This document shows, one piece after another, positions 39,520 through 50,860 of a stretch of DNA of 64,000 nt. Below the pieces are notes generated by a model. The model saw only the letters and a list, made by a program, of their open reading frames with translations, made no database searches and was not told where the DNA came from. Each line of letters starts with the position of its first letter. Positions within the stretch are counted from its first letter, which is position 1. This DNA comes from Symbiodinium natans (Eukaryota > Sar > Dinophyceae > Suessiales > Symbiodiniaceae): the NCBI GenBank assembly GCA_905221605.1, contig CAJNDS010000490.1:7501-71500 (forward strand), given 5' to 3'. The position numbers and the translations under genes were made by a program.

Positions 39520-40440
39520 GCAGCAAAAGTACAAAACACGTCCTGAGTTCTTTAACATGTATAGCCCAACCCTACCTCCATCAAGAAAGGCATGTGGTGG
39601 CTCTCCACATTCATGATGTGCAGGGTGGCCTGTCCAATATTGCGAGGAAGTTTTATTTTCACAGCATCATGACATGGTTGCTACGAGCACGTCAGACATT
39701 ATTAACTTTATCATACCACCTCACCTCCACAGGACTTACAGGGCGGTCAGGTCGCCCAGCATCTGCTGCCTACATTCAAAATCCCAACATCTAGAATTAA
39801 TAAGGCTCATGAACCGATTGACTTCAACATCAGCAACCAGCATGACTAAGCCTCTACGATCAGGGCAGGCTTCCCAAGATCTCCCACAGGACTTGCAGGG
39901 GCATCTCCATTGCAGGGACGTTCCCCCTCCTGCGCAGAATCATGACATGTACATATTTATATGTCAGGCTGCAAGGCCACGCATACACAAAGTACCCCAA
40001 TAATTACAAAATTTCGCAAGAAAAAGCCCCCAGATCGGGTGACACCTCACAGTAATCCCCACCATCAGGACTTGCAGCGGCATCTCCATTGCCGAGCACA
40101 TCACTTCCCTCCTGGGAATAGAGTACATGTACTTATTCTGAAGCCTCTACACAAAAATCACTTTCACATGCTCGGCCGGCCTTCGTCTCAGCATTTTGCG
40201 CACCCAGTGCCACCCCAGCCTGCGGGCAACTTTCTTAAACTTTACAACTATAATATCGGCAACTTGCAAAAACTTTACAACTATAATAATATCGAAATAT
40301 TTGTGTATTTATTGTAATTCATACTTGCATTTATAGTCATTTATATTTATATTTATTATATTTATATTATTAATAACTATATTAATATTAATATTATATT
40401 TAGTTGTTTATTTCTTTCTTTTTATTTACGACTCCAACTT
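39520..40440. other. Stretch without recognised gene
   Basis: Holds two copies of a block around GGACTTGCAG(G/C)GGCATCTCCATTGC (near 39888 and 40066), and AT-rich DNA with TTTATA runs at 40320-40420. No exon candidate stands out. Confidence 0.4.
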
Positions 40441-40444
40441 GTTT

Positions 40445-40545
40445 TTACAATGCGCTAGTAGTTGCTTGCCCACCTCAGTCAAGTGCATGCTCTGCTCGAT
40501 ATCTTCTGTGTCGGCAGCCTCCACCAAACAATCCATCGTATGCAA
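40445..40545 (-). CDS. Gene C exon candidate
   Basis: Reads DCLVEAADTEDIEQSMHLTE then VGKQLLAH. Confidence 0.35.
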
Positions 40546-40554
40546 CTACGTGAC

Positions 40555-40705
40555 CCTGACCATATCCAATCTTCGACGACAACTGCAATAAGCCACCTCC
40601 TCAAGGGCAGCCAGTAGGCTCTGCCGTGTAGGATCTCGACGGAGCTCCGGCGCCTCACCACATTCAGGCTCATCATCATCCTCATCAACCTTCCATGGGC
40701 ATTGA
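40555..40705 (-). CDS. Gene C exon candidate (acidic)
   Basis: Reads VDEDDDEPECGEAPELRRDP then TRQSLLAALEEVAY. Confidence 0.4.
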
Positions 40706-40819
40706 GCTGATCAGCTTGTTAAAGTTTGCTACGTCAGTCGAGAATCACAAACACTAATCCATCGTGAACCCTGGTCCTGAAACCCTAAACCCTAGGCCCT
40801 AGAAGTATCTGGAGTTGGA

Positions 40820-41098
40820 CTTGTTTATTACAAGGAGAGCCTCGGTCGGATCTTCTGGAAACAGCCATGGGGTAGGCACCATCAGGTCGGCGTCCTCACC
40901 TGGGGGATTGCTCGGCGGGGTGACAGGGCCGGCTGGTGCCCCAGGCCCTGGTGCTGCTGGCACAGCGGGCGGTGCGGCTGGCATAGCGGGTGGCGCAGCT
41001 GGCACCACAGGGTTTGGTGCTGCTGGAGCCCCAGGCCCTGGTGGTCCTGGAGCTATCATGAGTACCGGTCCCGGTGCTCCTGCTGCTGCTCCAATCTC
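40820..41098 (-). CDS. Gene C exon, Pro/Ala/Gly-rich
   Basis: Acceptor CTTTTCAG. Low-complexity APGPPGPGAPAAP, AAPPAMPAAPPAVPAAP, then EDADLMVPTPWLFPEDPTEA. Confidence 0.5.
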
Positions 41099-41199
41099 CT
41101 GAAAAGGCCAAATTATTTCCAACTCATGCCAACCGATTATGGGCCACCTAGCAATGCATGCTCCTGCGCTTCACTTGGCCTTGCCATGCAAACTATGCC

Positions 41200-41385
41200 C
41201 TTCAGGACTTTCGTCATGGGATGCCGCGAGGCATCCGTTCGGCCCCGCAATCTGATGATGTGTGAAGGAAGGGCACGAAGCTTCGTAGCTTCGTCCGCCG
41301 CCCACTGCTTCACTTTCCCTTTGCCACCTCTTTTTTTGAAAACCTCCCCACCGAACAGCGAGACCCCGGCCAATGCCATTGCAAC
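41200..41385 (-). CDS. Gene C exon
   Basis: Acceptor GATCAG. Reads VAMALAGVSLFGGEVFKKRG then GRTDASRHPMTKVLKGIVCM. Confidence 0.5.
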
Positions 41386-41453
41386 CTGATCAATATGGGC
41401 CACGTTGAGAACCGCACACGGACATACAACCACAACACAAATGGCCGAGAGAC

Positions 41454-41552
41454 TTGATGATCAGCCAAGGTGGGCAGCGGGTCCCACGAAGCAAAGGCAA
41501 GCAGATACTCCTTCACCAGCTCGTAGTTAGCTGTAACATCGTCCTGTGTCAC
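41454..41552 (-). CDS. Gene C exon
   Basis: Acceptor TGCTCAG, donor CAA|GTCTCT. Reads TQDDVTANYELVKEYLLAFA. Confidence 0.5.
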
Positions 41553-41764
41553 CTGAGCACAATGTATAGATTCTCAAGAGCTAGATCGCGATCGGTGTAT
41601 CGCGATTGACACACACCCACATGCACACATCTGCATTTCGAGACCAGTCACAGCCGCACGATCGTGGGTCCAACGAACGACGACGCGATCCTTGAACGAA
41701 AAACCAAATGGCTGATCGTGCAAGGAAACGAATCGACAGCATCACACATATACTACAACTCCTG

Positions 41765-41889
41765 CGTGCCCACAGACAAGAGTCGGAGTCATTCATGATT
41801 CCAGGCATGAGATGCGACTGCACATATGGCCAGACCACATTGTAGATTTCTTCGGCTGTTTCCTCGGACCCGGAGTGTGTGCACAGCAC
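41765..41889 (-). CDS. Gene C exon candidate
   Basis: Reads HSGSEETAEEIYNVVWPYVQ then SHLMPGIMNDSD. The gene probably starts further upstream; 41900-42400 shows no clear exon. Confidence 0.4.
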
Positions 41890-42419
41890 TATTAGAAAGC
41901 AGTCTCTCTCACAGGTGCAAGAAACGATTCCGGCTAAGTTGCACTGACGTGTAGCCGGAGTGGCTTGCTCAGATGCTTAATGCCATTGGCATCTGCTGGG
42001 GGAAGGAAGGCCATGCCTACCTGGGGCAAAATGCCTCGAGCAACAAAACCTGAGAATATAGACTACATACAGAGACAGAGACACAGGTCCCAACCGCAGT
42101 AGACACAGATTAGCATCAGCAGTGGGGCACTCTTCCGCCGCAACGCAGCAGACGCACGAAGGAGGCCCATGATGCTAGCTAGAGCTGTCTAAACACCACC
42201 TTCTGCCAGGACCATTTAGAATAAAGTGCACATTGTGTGTCTGTGTATTCGAATTCGATGGAAGTCGATCATGTGCATTCATGACACACACCAGTACCTG
42301 GATCGGGCATGACATTGAGGCCAAAACTCTGCCAGCACGGCATCAGACATTTTAGGGCCAATTCCTTAATAATGGAAGAATCGGCCGCGTACTGAAATAG
42401 CACATACATGGACCCTGTG

Positions 42420-42752
42420 GGTTATAACAAGGACCCCAATAAGCTACCCCTCGATTACGGAAAGTCGCATGTATGGTCTCTCCATATACAGAGGCCCTTA
42501 GGCCAAGCGCCCTAAACCCTAAACCCCAAACCCCAAGCCCTAAACCCTAAAACTTAATTAAGTGGCTTCTCCAATTTGGGCACGTCGAGGCTTGGGGCGA
42601 TACGGAGGTGCCTGTGGTCTGAGGTTTAGGGTTTTAGGGTTCAGGGCGAAGTTCAGGGTTCAGGGTTTAGGGTCAGGGTTCAGGGTAGATCCTTACTTTG
42701 CGTGAGACCTGCTTTCGTCGCTCAACAGACTGCATTGTGCGGGAGAGCAATC
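42420..42752 (+). repeat. Segmental duplication, copy 2
   Basis: Matches 20620-20865 (TTACGGAAAGTCGCATGTAT, GGGCACGTCGAGGC, CTTACTTTGCGTGAGACCTG) but carries about 55 bp of CCCTAAA-type sequence and TTAATTAAGTGG between CCTAAAC and TTGGGCACG. Confidence 0.85.
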
Positions 42753-42798
42753 TAGTCATCCCCCCATACTATCATACCAATTTAACCCCCTCTCTGCT

Positions 42799-42908
42799 CC
42801 CCAAAGAGCCCAATACCCCTTAAATAAGGAATATACCTTAAATCATATTAAGGATCCCTGTATAATTTAAGGTATATTCCTTAATTAAGGGGCATTGGGC
42901 TCTCTGGG
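42799..42908. mobile_element. Long-arm hairpin element
   Basis: Arms of 39 bp with two mismatches: AGAGCCCAAT(A/G)CCCCTTAA and onward, around a short centre. No internal ORF. Confidence 0.65.
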
Positions 42909-42954
42909 TCCTTTTGTGCACACGTGTCATGCGCACGTCACGCACCAAGAATCA

Positions 42955-43053
42955 TTATGGTACTTTCCGAGACTGGGGTGCCTTATTGGGGGTCCTCTTT
43001 CTAAGGGGATCCTACTAGTTAGGGGTCTAATTTAGGGGTCCCCTATTTTCGTC
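42955..43053. mobile_element. TTACGAAAATAGGGG-family element, reversed
   Basis: Right end GGGGTCCCCTATTTTCG is the complement of the left end of the other copies. Confidence 0.45.
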
Positions 43054-43059
43054 CCTAAG

Positions 43060-43150
43060 CCCTAAACCCTAAACCCCAAACCCCAAACCCCAAACCCCAA
43101 ACCCCAAACCCTAAACCCTAAACCCTAAACCCTAAACCCTAAACCCTGAA
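43060..43150 (-). repeat. CCCTAAA/CCCCAAA array
   Basis: About 13 units, the middle five uniform CCCCAAA. Confidence 0.9.
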
Positions 43151-43180
43151 CCCTGAACCCTAGACCCTAACCGCCCTATA

Positions 43181-43252
43181 ATGTGCCAATGGGGCTCTTC
43201 CGGAAGGAGCTGTGTGAGAAGGAGCTGGAAGAACGGCTGCCCCTTGGCCTTG
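43181..43252 (+). CDS. Exon candidate
   Basis: Reads MGLFRKELCEKELEERLPLG; donor CTTG|GTTTTCGG runs into telomere-type repeats. Confidence 0.35.
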
Positions 43253-43450
43253 GTTTTCGGTTTAGGGTTTAGGGCTTAGGGCTTAGGGCTTAGGGCTTAG
43301 GGCTTAGGGTTTAAGGCACCTTCGATTCAAGGACACCCTATCTAAGCGCGGAACCCTAACCTTCCCTCAACCCTAAACCCTGAACCCGAAACTTGAAACC
43401 CTGATCCTCAACCCTCAACCTAAACGCTGGGCAGCATCTCAGTTCCCCAG

Positions 43451-43517
43451 CATTCGCCAGTTTAGCAAGTGTTCAGGCGCCGGAAAAGTACCCATCCACC
43501 CCAGAGAACCCCATACC
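43451..43517 (+). CDS. Exon candidate
   Basis: After TTCCCCAG; reads FASLASVQAPEKYPSTPENP. Confidence 0.3.
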
Positions 43518-43824
43518 ATGAAGATATTAAAACTTTTCACACACAACCCAAACCCTAAGCCCTGAACCCCGTAGGCCCTAAACCCTAAACCCTAGGCCCC
43601 TGAACCCCAAACCCTGCCCGTGGTCCCTGAATTCTGGGCCCTAACCCTCAGGTCCTAAGGACCCAAATTAAACCCTAAAGCCTAAACCCTAAACCCTAGA
43701 CCCTCTTATTTCAGGTTTTTTTGGGCCCACAGGCCTTCTTATATAAGGTTTTGGGCCATTTTGACCCTAAGGGCAAGGCACCCTAAAACTTGACATTGCC
43801 TATTTTTGTTTAAAAGAAATAGCT

Positions 43825-44775
43825 TGCCCAATCTTTTCATGACCTTGCCCGATGTATTACGACCTTGCCCAACGCTCTTATGACCTGGCCTAATGTTTGT
43901 ATTTCCCTGCCCAATCTTTTTCTGACCCTGCCCAATCTTTTCATTACCTTGCCGAAGTTCAACTGGGCAGGGTCATAAAAAGATTGGGCAAGGTCATGGG
44001 TCAACAGACGGACCGTTCCCGATGGTTTTATGACCTGGACCTCTTTTGTTAGACCTCGCCCCATCTTTTCATGACCTTGCCCGATGTATTACGACCTTGC
44101 CCAACGCTCTTATGACCTGGCCTAATGTTTGTATTTCCCTGCCCAATCTTTTTCTGACCCTGCCCAATCTTTTCATTACCTTGCCGAAGTTCAACTGGGC
44201 AGGGTCATAAAAAGACTGGGCAAGGTCATGGGTCAACAGACGGACCGTTCCCGATGGTTTTATGACCTGGACCTCTTTTGTTAGACCTCGCCCCATCTTT
44301 TCATGACCTTGCCCGATGTATTACGACCTTGCCCAACGCTCTTATGACCTGGCCTAATGTTTGTATTTCCCTGCCCAATCTTTTTCTGACCCTGCCCAAT
44401 CTTTTCATTACCTTGCCGAAGTTCAACTGGGCAGGGTCATAAAAAGATTGGGCAAGGTCATGGGTCAACAGACGGACCGTTCCCGATGGTTTTATGACCT
44501 GGACCTCTTTTGTTAGACCTCGCCCCATCTTTTCATGACCTTGCCCGATGTATTACGACCTTGCCCAACGCTCTTATGACCTGGCCTAATGTTTGTATTT
44601 CCCTGCCCAATCTTTTTCTGACCCTGCCCAATCTTTTCATTACCTTGCCGAAGTTCAACTGGGCAGGGTCATAAAAAGATTGGGCAAGGTCATGGGTCAA
44701 CAGACGGACCGTTCCCGATGGTTTTATGACCTGGACCTCTTTTGTTAGACCTCGCCCCATCTTTTTATGACCTTG
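43825..44775. repeat. Four-unit 232-bp tandem array
   Basis: Units start near 43837, 44069, 44301 and 44533 at exact 232-bp period, nearly identical (one visible A/G difference near 44214). Each unit is itself built from 27-30 bp pieces like CCTTGCCCAATCTTTTCATG, some inverted. A 75-codon ORF per unit on the minus strand follows from the period not introducing stops; I do not take it as a gene. Confidence 0.95.
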
Positions 44776-44936
44776 CCCGACGTTCGTATGACAATGCCCA
44801 ATCATTTTGTGTTGCCTTGCCCACCCTTTCTATGACCTTGCCCCAATGTTTTTATGTCCTTGCCCAATGGTTCATAGACGTGCATATTGCATGTGATATA
44901 GAGGTTTAGGGTTTAGGTTTGGGGTTTGGGGTTTAG

Positions 44937-45187
44937 GTGGCAGACAGGATGCTACAGCTTTCAAGCAAGCGATGAAACGGGACAAGTCCTACATGGCCAA
45001 TGCCTGTGTCACGTACTTGCCTTTCACGCGCTTTGCGCACAATGGCATCCCTCCCAACATGGGCAGCGTTCGCCTGCTGATCGAGCGCCACTTTCAGAAC
45101 AGTGAGGGCCAGCCGGTGTGCCCGAACTCGTGGGAAGAGATCCTGACTGTCCGAGCGCCGTCCATCACGCCCATGCCGAGCATATGA
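44937..45187 (+). CDS. Terminal exon candidate, unknown protein
   Basis: Begins exactly after TTTAG of a telomere-type tract and runs 83 codons to TGA. Reads DATAFKQAMKRDKSYMANAC, then TRFAHNGIPPNMGSVRLLIE and CPNSWEEILTVRAPS. Protein-like throughout; family not recognised. Confidence 0.55.
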
Positions 45188-46160
45188 AGTGTGCAATCGT
45201 GGTGCCTCCTGTGCCTGCCTCATTCTCTGGAGACAGGCTTGTGAAATTGTTTGTCTGATTCGGTTGAGAACCCTAACGCTGGAAAGCTCCCAGCTATGGC
45301 TCCTCACGGGTTTTGAGGGCTCAGGGTCGCGCGGCCAAGGATGTCTATGCTGAAGCAGGAGCAAGAGGACGTGCTTTTCGGGTTTTCGGGTTTAGGGTTA
45401 AGGGGCGTTTCGGGTTTAGGGTTTGGGCTTAATTAGGGTTTAAGGTTTTTTGAAGGAGCGTTGACCTCTTGGTTGATGGCCTATAGGGTGTATAGCATCT
45501 TGTGCAGTGACGAAGGTTGGCTGTCTTACTCTCCTCTTTTTAAAGAAACAAGCGACTGCGCACGTTGTGCAGACGCATAATTCATATCAAAGCAGGAGCC
45601 GAGTGTTGCAGCGCCGTGGGCTGTGGGTGGCTTGCGGTCCTTCGGTGCGGCTTTAAGGCATGTGGATTGATAGGAGCACCACCCCTGCTCGGCACCCCTC
45701 GTCCAAAGACAGCAGAGTCTACCTCAAAAGGACCCCCCACCCCTCCCCCCGCCCCTTCCCCTGCTTTCGCGAGCCCTCATAGAGGAGTGTCATGGGGTGA
45801 GGCCCTAGACCCCAAACCATAAACCCAACATCTAAAACACCATGCGCCCTCTCGAGGGCGAGGGTTCACTCGGAGGATTGGGGGGGGGGGGGGGGGGGGG
45901 CGTGGTGATTTCGTAGGTTTATTGCGTATGATGCCCTCACTTCTGTCCTTCCTTTTAGTATGTTATCGTTATTATTAATCTATTACTGTTTATTACTGTT
46001 CTCTTTGTTGTGTTTGATATTGGTTTAGGGGGAGGCATCTTCTTAGTCCGACTCTACTTCGTACCGACTGACTCGGTCCTCCAAGTATGCCCTAAACCCT
46101 AATCCTAAACCCTAAACCCTAAACCGCCTAAACCCTAACCCTACTTCCCCGATTCCTCCG
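45188..46160. other. Mostly unassigned stretch
   Basis: Short drifted telomere tracts (45380-45445, 46087-46145), a 21-G run at 45881-45901, and no convincing exon. Confidence 0.4.
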
Positions 46161-46165
46161 AAGCA

Positions 46166-46236
46166 GGCTCGGTTTGGGGGAGAGGAGAGCTGGCTGCTGC
46201 CGGAAGCAGAAGCGAACTCGGAGCTTTGGCTGCAAG
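46166..46236 (+). CDS. Plus-strand exon candidate (chain 3)
   Basis: After CGAAGCAG; two frames open (GELAAAGSRSELGALAA or ERRAGCCRKQKRTRSFG). First of the chain that runs to the right edge. Confidence 0.25.
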
Positions 46237-46498
46237 GATTTAGGAGTCTAGCCTAAACCCTCATCCCGGAAGGGTTTCGGGTTTCGGGCTTAGGGCTTAG
46301 GGTTTAGGTTTAGGGTTTAGGGTTTAGGGTTTAGGTTTGTTTTAGCGGCCAGCAAAGCCTTGTACAACTTTTTGTGATTTTAGGGGTTGCAGGGTTGGGG
46401 TTAAGTGTTTCGGGTAAACCCTGCTTGAAGGCTCATGGTGAAGTTAAAGTATGGTGAGAAGTTTCCCCAAGGTAAGGTCATGACCAAGCAATAACTGA

Positions 46499-46621
46499 CA
46501 GTAGTAGCTGAATGAGCGCACTTTACACTTTTCGGGATACTATAATCCCCTATGGAGCTGAAAGTGTGGACTTTTTTTTTTTTTTTTGGGGGGGGGGGGG
46601 CTTGTGAACTTAGCAACTAAG
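46499..46621. mobile_element. TAGCTGA-family element, copy 2
   Basis: GTAGTAGCTGA at the left, TTAGCAACTAAG at the right. A T-run and G-run (46571-46600) interrupt it. Confidence 0.55.
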
Positions 46622-46632
46622 ATACTCTGCAG

Positions 46633-46704
46633 TGTCTTTGAAGTGAGCTTCGATGGCGTCCATCGCCTCATGAAGCCACCCGACCCTTCATCCCCACCAC
46701 CTAT
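46633..46704 (+). CDS. Exon candidate (chain 3)
   Basis: Acceptor CTCTGCAG, donor AT|GTGAGA. Reads FEVSFDGVHRLMKPPDPSSP. It follows 11 bp after an inverted-repeat element. Confidence 0.4.
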
Positions 46705-46912
46705 GTGAGAATCGCTATGCCCACCTACATGGGGGTTTGGGGTTTAGGGAGTTTAGGGTTACGGTTTTGGGTTTAGGGTTTAGGGTTCAGGGTTTAGGGT
46801 TCCGCGATTACGGCTTAGAGGATGCATGGTTCATGCCTACACAACCACATGCCTCGCTGCAGAGTAGGTACGACGTATAAATGCAGTTGTTGAGTTACTC
46901 ATCTGGCTCTAG

Positions 46913-47070
46913 GCGTGCTCTTGTTCAGAAGAGAACAGGGGGCGGGTGGTGCAACAGAGGGTGTCAGGGCCATGTTCCCTTACAAAGGCGAAACTCGGCC
47001 TTCGTAACGCCTTTTTGGTGAATCTGTGCCCCCTTGCATGTCCCAATCCCTGCGCCCTGAACCCCAAGCC
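46913..47070 (+). CDS. Exon candidate (chain 3)
   Basis: Acceptor GGCTCTAG. A long open frame: ACSCSEENRGRVVQQRVSGP then LTKAKLGLRNAFLVNL. End unknown. Confidence 0.35.
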
Positions 47071-47364
47071 CGACACCCCCTAAACCCTAAACCCTAAACC
47101 CTAAACCGTAAACCCTTAAACCCTAAACCCTAAACCCTAAACCCCCGGGTTCCCTGTGAGCTCTCTGAGGCCGATCTGCGACAGTCCTGCGGCCCCTCAG
47201 CCCTAAACCCTAAGCCCCAAGACACCTAAGCCCTAAACCCTAAACCCTAAACCCCAAACCCTAAAAACCCCTAAACCCTAAACCCCAAACCCTAAAACTC
47301 CTAAACCCTAAACCCTAGAACCCCAATGTGGGGCTCTAATAAACTGGGGAGCCCCTCGCTGCAG

Positions 47365-47398
47365 GACCTTGCTCCGTCTCTCAACGAAGGCCGTACAG
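47365..47398 (+). CDS. Short exon candidate (chain 3)
   Basis: After CGCTGCAG; DLAPSLNEGRT. Confidence 0.25.
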
Positions 47399-47435
47399 GG
47401 CATGGATAGGGGTTTGATTCAGGGTGTAGGGGGTG

Positions 47436-47507
47436 TACTCAGTAGCTGAGTGGGCACACTTTACGCTTTTTGGGGTACTATAATCTCCTATAGAACTGAA
47501 AGTGTAC
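47436..47507. mobile_element. TAGCTGA-family element, copy 3 (right-truncated)
   Basis: Shares CAGTAGCTGA, CACTTTACGCTTTT and ACTATAATC(T)CCTATA with copy 2. The right end has become CCTAAACCC. Confidence 0.5.
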
Positions 47508-47951
47508 CTAAACCCTAAACCTAAACCCTAAGCCCCTAAGCCCCTAAGCCCTAAACCCTAAACCCTGCTCAACAACTAAGTGTAGGGTTTAGCCCGACCA
47601 CATCGTGGTGCTCTATGGGGTTCCTTGTTGATGGGAGATGTTGGACGTTGTCCTGCTGGCTCTTTAGAGGGAATTGGGAAGGTTTAGGATTTATAGCGTT
47701 TAGGGTTTAGGGTTCAGGGTTTAGGGTTTAGAGTTTTTGGTCTCGCAATGAGGAATCTACGAAGCTAAAACTCGAATTCCCCACTCATTCCCTGAAGCTT
47801 TGGGATGTTGGGTTGAAGGAACCGATACTTGCGTGGAATGGTTTAGGGTTTAGGGTTTAGGGTTTCGGGTTTAGGGTTTAGGGTGTAGGGTTTAGGGTTT
47901 AGGGGTTAAGGGTCAGGGGTTAGGGGTTAGGGTTTAGGGTTTAGGGTTTAG

Positions 47952-48045
47952 GGCTTCATGTCGCATGTCGTGGCCACCCGGCAGCAATCAGGCTCCTTCC
48001 GGCGAGACTTGACACCAACGCACTCCCCGTGGATCTCGCCTGCTT
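47952..48045 (+). CDS. Exon candidate starting after TTTAG (chain 3)
   Basis: The acceptor is the TTTAG of a telomere-type array; donor GCTT|GTGAGT. Reads SHVVATRQQSGSFRRDLTPT. Confidence 0.45.
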
Positions 48046-48911
48046 GTGAGTTTCGGGTTTAGGGTTTAGGGTTTAGGGTTTAGGGTTTAGGGTTTAGGGT
48101 TTAGGGTTTCGGGTTCAGGGTTCAGGGTTCAGGGTGGTTTCGAGAATTTGGAGGATCGGGGGCTCAGTACGTGGCTCTGGGGCAACCCCTGTAGGCTTTA
48201 GGATCCAGGGACGACTTCTGTAAACTCGAAGCCCTGACTACGTAGGGCTAACGGCTCAAGACCCTATCATTAACAACCGACGATCCTAAACGCCGAGCCT
48301 TCAGAGCCTCCCCCCCCCCCAAAAAAAAAAAAACAGGGGGCGTGTTTATATATATATATATGCACACCGATATATCTAATCATATATTGATTTATTCACA
48401 TATGTATGTATTTTACCCTTGTGGGCTTCTTAATCAGACAACTCGGGGCTCAAATCCGCAACCCTGAGATCTAGACCCAACATACTCAACCCCACACCGA
48501 AAAGCCTAGTTTAGGGTTTGGGCTTTAGGGTTCAGGAAACGCTAAACCAAACATAGACAAGGATGAGGAAGTACTATGGCCCCAGCCGGGCCCCTTCCAA
48601 TAATACGGACGCCCAGAAGGCTGACAGGGTTCGGTTTAAGGTTCAGGGTTTGGGGGTTCGCGGCTTCAGGGATGTCATCATTGTCATAGTCCAGTAAACC
48701 CCAGGGCCTCCAAACCCTCAACCCCAAACTCCTATACACACCCTAAACCGTAAACCCCAAACTCCTAAACCCTATACCCCAAACTCCAAACTCCTAAACC
48801 CTCAACCCTCAACCTATACCCTAAACCCCAAGCTCCTAAACCCTAAACCCCAAACTCCTAAACCCTCAACCCTAAACCCTCAACCCTAAACCCCAAAATC
48901 CTAAACTGCAG

Positions 48912-48986
48912 CCAGGAGCATGTACCGCACGCCGCCACCCAGGAGGCAAAGGAAGGCTCAGGTCATAGAGGCGCGTCGGCCTTTGG
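48912..48986 (+). CDS. Exon candidate (chain 3)
   Basis: Acceptor CTGCAG, donor GG|GTTTAGGGG. Reads EHVPHAATQEAKEGSGHRGA. Confidence 0.35.
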
Positions 48987-49239
48987 GTTTAGGGGTTATA
49001 TATGGGGGTTTAGGGTTTAGGGTTTAGGGTTTAGGGTTTAGGGTTTAGGGTTTAGGGGTTTTATGGGGGGTTTTTCGATGTTAGGGGTACCTTCTTGGGG
49101 TCCTTACCATAGGGGGGCTTCTACTACTTGGGGTCTAGAAGGGGCACCTTAAACCCCCCATGTAGTTGTTTTTTTCCCTTGTTGCTTTTGAGGTTGTTGT
49201 TGTTTTTGGGTCTGATCCCTCAAGTGACCCTCATCCCTA

Positions 49240-49365
49240 AGCCCTAAACCCTAAACCCCAAACCCCAAACCCTAAACCCTAAACCCGAAACCCGAAACCC
49301 GAAACCCTAAACCCTAACCCCAAACCCCAAACCCTAAGCCCTAAACCCTCAACCCCGAAACTCTA
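49240..49365 (-). repeat. CCCTAAA/CCCGAAA array
   Basis: About 18 mixed C-strand units. Confidence 0.9.
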
Positions 49366-49527
49366 CGGGGTGGTCCCTGAGCATTTGGCCCCTTCCCTTT
49401 GCATACAGGAATCCGACCGAAGTATGCCCTCTTATTAAGCAATCTTCTGCATAGGGTTTAGGGTTTGAGGTTTAGGCTTTAGGGTTGAGGGTTCAGGGTC
49501 TAGGGTTTAGGGCATAGGGTTTAGGAC

Positions 49528-49705
49528 TGTAATAGGGCGTAGATGCTGGTTAGGATGCAGCAGCGGCTCGAATGCCTCGTCAGGTGCGAAGAGCAGCTCT
49601 GGCCCGATTGTGGAGGGCCATCTAATACTTTTGCCGTCCGAGGCGGCAAAACCACCCAAACCTATTCCTTTTAGGGTTTAGGCCTAAACTCATGACAATC
49701 GCTTA
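49528..49705 (+). repeat. Dispersed ~175-bp repeat, copy 1
   Basis: Shares ATAGGGCGTAGATGCTG, GAAGAGCAGCT(C/T)TGGCCCG, GGCGGCAAA and TTTAGGCCTAAACTCA in order with 52282-52478. Confidence 0.8.
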
Positions 49706-50795
49706 CTTTTTTTACCTTTCCGTCACCGATGGCGGGTGGCCGGCGGGTTAGGGGCAGGGTGGTCAAAAAAACACTTTTTTGAGCCTGCCTAAACCAGCCT
49801 GAGGCGGCTCCTCCTAACCTGGGGGCCTTGGGGTACTGGGGGGTACTGGTCCCTGAAAGCACCTGCTCCGGTACCAGGCCCATCGTGGGTGCTACCGACC
49901 TCCGACTTTCGCCATAGACGTCGAACGGCTTCAGCGCCGCCCCCCCTCTGCTAGACCCCTGGAAGAATCCAAAGAAGTAGATCCCTTTTCAGGGTTCCTA
50001 ACAATGACCCTGTAGTACTACAGGGTACTTTGGGGGCTCTACTTTTTGGATCCTCCCAAAAATCTATCCCAAAACCTCAAAGGCCCTAGACCCAAACTTA
50101 AACCCCAAACCCCAAATCCTTAGACCCGACAGTAAGTGCCGTGGGTGTTCAGAAATCGCTAGGTGCGGCCCGAGACAAGTGCTCCAAGCCACGATGTCGT
50201 CTCCGCGGAGGACAAGGCAGCACCATGAGCCGCTATTCCTGGGACTTTGGGGCTTTAGAAACTTCGGTAGAGTTTGGGATTTGGGGTTTAGGGTTTCGGG
50301 CTGCTTTTTGGGGGACTTGTCTGGGCTACTGGGGGTGCTGAGGCACGTTGAGGAGTTGGGTTTCAGGGGTAAAAAGTACAGGGTCTCAGCCCCAGCGTTA
50401 TGCCTCTGCAAATTCCCAACTCGAAGCGTCCATGTGCTTAGTGCATAATTGAGCTCCGAAGTCGCTTACATAGGAACTATTTGAAGCCCAAGTCTACCCT
50501 GCGTAGCTTGCACACCGAAAGATTCACCGCCTCAAGCATCGGCCCTCAAGCACTTCACCCCAAGCGGGATGACCCAAGTCGCCTGAAACTCCAGCTCCTC
50601 ACAAGGCTACATCCAGAGCTCCGAGGCCCCCAAGACCCCGTGCACTTCCAAAAACCCTGGACCCTGAAAAAAGCCCTCAGCCCTTATTCAACCCTGTGTA
50701 CTCCAAACCCTAAGCCCTAAACCCTAAGCCGAAACCTTAAACCATAAACCCTATATACCCTAAACCCCTACGCCCTACACCCCCGGGCCTTCCAG

Positions 50796-50860
50796 AACCT
50801 TCGGTCAGGTTGATCAGACTCCCGACCAGGGCCTTGCTCTGCAGGCGCAAACGCCGATGG
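50796..50860 (+). CDS. Exon candidate (chain 3)
   Basis: Acceptor TTCCAG, donor TGG|GTTTAG. Two frames open, so the product is unclear. DNA from 49706 to 50795 has only weak ORFs. Confidence 0.25.

Noticed and set aside
43837-44805. Four identical 75-90 codon minus-strand ORFs
   Set aside because: 232 is not a multiple of three and each ORF is confined to one unit; they follow from the tandem array and show no other sign of coding.
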